Positions 49,423 to 50,817 of a stretch of 50,817 nucleotides of DNA are shown here, piece after piece. The notes beneath the pieces were generated by a model. That model was not told the DNA's origin and did not search any database. It saw nothing but the letters and a program-made list of their open reading frames with translations. This DNA is from an uncultured Bacteroidales bacterium (GTDB taxonomy: Bacteria > Bacteroidota > Bacteroidia > Bacteroidales > UBA932): contig CAJGBW010000003.1 in assembly GCA_904501835.1 (NCBI GenBank), positions 1-50,817 of the forward strand, read 5' to 3'. How positions within the stretch are numbered: position 1 is the first letter of the stretch; every line of letters begins with the position of its first letter. A program made the position numbers and the translations under genes.

Positions 49423-50816
49423 CGTATATATTGTGCGGTAAATCCTTTTCCGTGTTTGATCATATCCTCTACGCTGCCGCTGAATATGAGTTCTCCGCCT
49501 TTGTCACCGGCATCAGGGCCCAAGTCTATGATATGGTCGGCAGCTTTGATGACAATGGGGTTGTGTTCTACCACCACGATGCTATGTCCTTTGGCAAGGA
49601 GGCGGTCAAAACTCATCAGCAGTTTGTTGATGTCATAAAAATGAAGTCCGGTCGTAGGCTCGTCAAAAATGAAAAGTATATTTTGTTTCTTGCTGCTTTC
49701 TGCCGTGAGGGAAAGAAAATAGGCCAGTTTCAGACGTTGGCTTTCGCCGCCGCTGAATGTGCTGCTTTGCTGTCCCAATTTGATATAGGATAATCCCACG
49801 TCCACCAATGATTGCATACGACGTACAATGCGTTGGGCAGTCTCATCGGGGTCTTGGCCGAAAAATTCCATGGCCTCGCTCACGCTCATATTGAGAATGT
49901 CGTCCACGTTTTTCTCTCGGTATCTCACTTCCAAAATATCGGGTTTGAAACGTTTTCCATTGCAACTTTCGCATACCATGGTGATATCCGACATGAATTG
50001 CATGCTAATTTTTACCACCCCGTCGCCTTGACATTCAGGGCAGCGTCCTCCGTCTTGGTTGAAAGAAAAATAAGAGGGGGTGTATCCGTTGATTTTGGCA
50101 TATTGCTGTTCGGACAACAGTTTGCGGATATCGTCGTAGATTTTCAACGCGGTGACGGCATTGGAACGACTGCTTTTCCCAAAAGGGGATTGATCCACGT
50201 ATTCGATGCGCTGAATCTGCTCTAAGTCACCTTCTATTCCTCTGAAAGTGCCGGGGAGTTCTCCATTTTCGTTGATATGGCGATTCAGGGCGGGGTACAG
50301 AATGTCACCCACCAGGCTGGATTTTCCACTTCCGCTCACTCCGGTCACGACCGTCAGGCATTGCAGAGGGAAGCGAACATTGATATCTTTGAGGTTGTTT
50401 TGCATGGCACCCTTGATATCAATGTGGTATTTCATTTGGGTGATTTTCTTGCGTTCGTAGGGCTTTTTCTCTCCGTTGAGATAAGCCAGTGTCAAGGATT
50501 TTCCGGCATTTTTTGCGTCTCCCGGGCCTTGATAAATGATTTCTCCGCCGTGAATTCCGGCCAAAGGTCCCATGTCAATCAATTGGTCGGCTGCGCGGAT
50601 GATTTCTTCGTCGTGTTCTACGACCAGGACGGTGTTACCGCTGTCCCGCAGCATTTTCAAGACTTCGATGAGCATTTGGGTATCACGCGGATGCAGGCCG
50701 ATGGAGGGCTCGTCCAAAATATAAATCGAACCGACCAGGGGACTTCCGAGGGCGCGTACAATGTTTACGCGCTGACTTTCTCCACCGCTGAGCGTGTTGG
50801 AGGCACGTGACATGGA
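49419..50816 (-). CDS. uvrA: Excinuclease ABC subunit UvrA (C-terminal part)
   Basis: UvrA is the damage-recognition ABC ATPase of nucleotide excision repair. The frame is open to the right edge, so the N-terminal half is missing. Visible are the first ABC signature NTLSGGESQRVN and Walker B YILDEPSIGLHPRD, then the second Walker A VTGVSGSGKSSL, the C-terminal zinc module CPECQGDG...CESCNGKRF, the second signature STFSGGESQRLKLA and Walker B FIFDEPTTGLHFYD. It ends in the four-base overlap with polA. Identity is certain. Confidence 0.97.
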   Translation of the reverse strand, partial: SMSRASNTLSGGESQRVNIVRALGSPLVGSIYILDEPSIGLHPRDTQMLIEVLKMLRDSGNTVLVVEHDEEIIRAADQLIDMGPLAGIHGGEIIYQGPGDAKNAGKSLTLAYLNGEKKPYERKKITQMKYHIDIKGAMQNNLKDINVRFPLQCLTVVTGVSGSGKSSLVGDILYPALNRHINENGELPGTFRGIEGDLEQIQRIEYVDQSPFGKSSRSNAVTALKIYDDIRKLLSEQQYAKINGYTPSYFSFNQDGGRCPECQGDGVVKISMQFMSDITMVCESCNGKRFKPDILEVRYREKNVDDILNMSVSEAMEFFGQDPDETAQRIVRRMQSLVDVGLSYIKLGQQSSTFSGGESQRLKLAYFLSLTAESSKKQNILFIFDEPTTGLHFYDINKLLMSFDRLLAKGHSIVVVEHNPIVIKAADHIIDLGPDAGDKGGELIFSGSVEDMIKHGKGFTAQYIR

Positions 50817-50817
50817 T

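Overview
The window is about 50.8 kb of gene-dense chromosome from a member of the Bacteroidota, most likely the order Bacteroidales. The assignment rests on families and neighbourhoods typical of that group: a DUF4290 gene followed by ftsK and a LolA-like gene, Bacteroidota-type AddB/AddA, an argF'-type transcarbamylase closely resembling the Bacteroides fragilis N-succinylornithine enzyme, a patatin/outer-membrane-barrel fusion, A-rich start regions without Shine-Dalgarno sequences, and promoters of the Bacteroidetes form TTTG / TAnnTTTG. No genus can be named from the sequence alone. There is no insertion sequence, prophage, CRISPR array or rRNA, and no gene-free stretch longer than 300 bases.

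Layout. (1) 1-9816, plus strand: the 3' part of secA, a bactofilin, grpE and dnaJ, an APH-fold small-molecule kinase overlapping a CBM9-like gene, a patatin-type outer-membrane phospholipase and a short-chain dehydrogenase, ended by a strong bidirectional terminator. (2) 9895-11597: an organophosphate-type MFS transporter and tRNA-Asp(GTC) with its own promoter and terminator, all on the minus strand, facing away from hslR. (3) 11619-22474, plus: hslR-addB-addA (RNA/ribosome-associated protein plus double-strand-break repair), then DUF4290-ftsK-lolA-like-adk from a separate promoter. (4) 22455-24512, minus: surE-lpxB, convergent with adk. (5) 24517-26945, plus: a compact ABC-type ATPase, a DUF4435/TOPRIM-like partner and an EamA permease. 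(6) 27089-38309, minus: a nine-gene arginine operon, GNAT-argG-argC-argD-argF'-argB-argE-argH-carB, with most junctions overlapping. (7) 38421-45602, plus: proC-proB-proA, a membrane-anchored CbbX-like AAA+ protein, paaK and a tandem ACT protein. (8) 45563-50817, minus: uvrA (partial)-polA-ECF-type sigma factor-rsmG.

How it works together. The arginine operon encodes conversion of an N-acylated glutamate to arginine. The specificity residue of its transcarbamylase is Ser90, which predicts the N-succinyl rather than N-acetyl route, and the first gene of the operon is a GNAT acyltransferase that could supply the otherwise missing first step. The proline genes diverge from the same 111-bp spacer.

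Main points for a second look: the ATPase/DUF4435 pair, which resembles the AriA/AriB logic of PARIS defence in a very small form; the two-TM, TerB-like, CbbX-like AAA+ gene between proA and paaK; three in-frame tandem-repeat tracts within 4.1 kb (ftsK, lolA-like, lpxB); three genes whose -7 elements lie only 6-7 nt from the start codon, implying leaderless messages; and a PolA whose proofreading residues appear lost.
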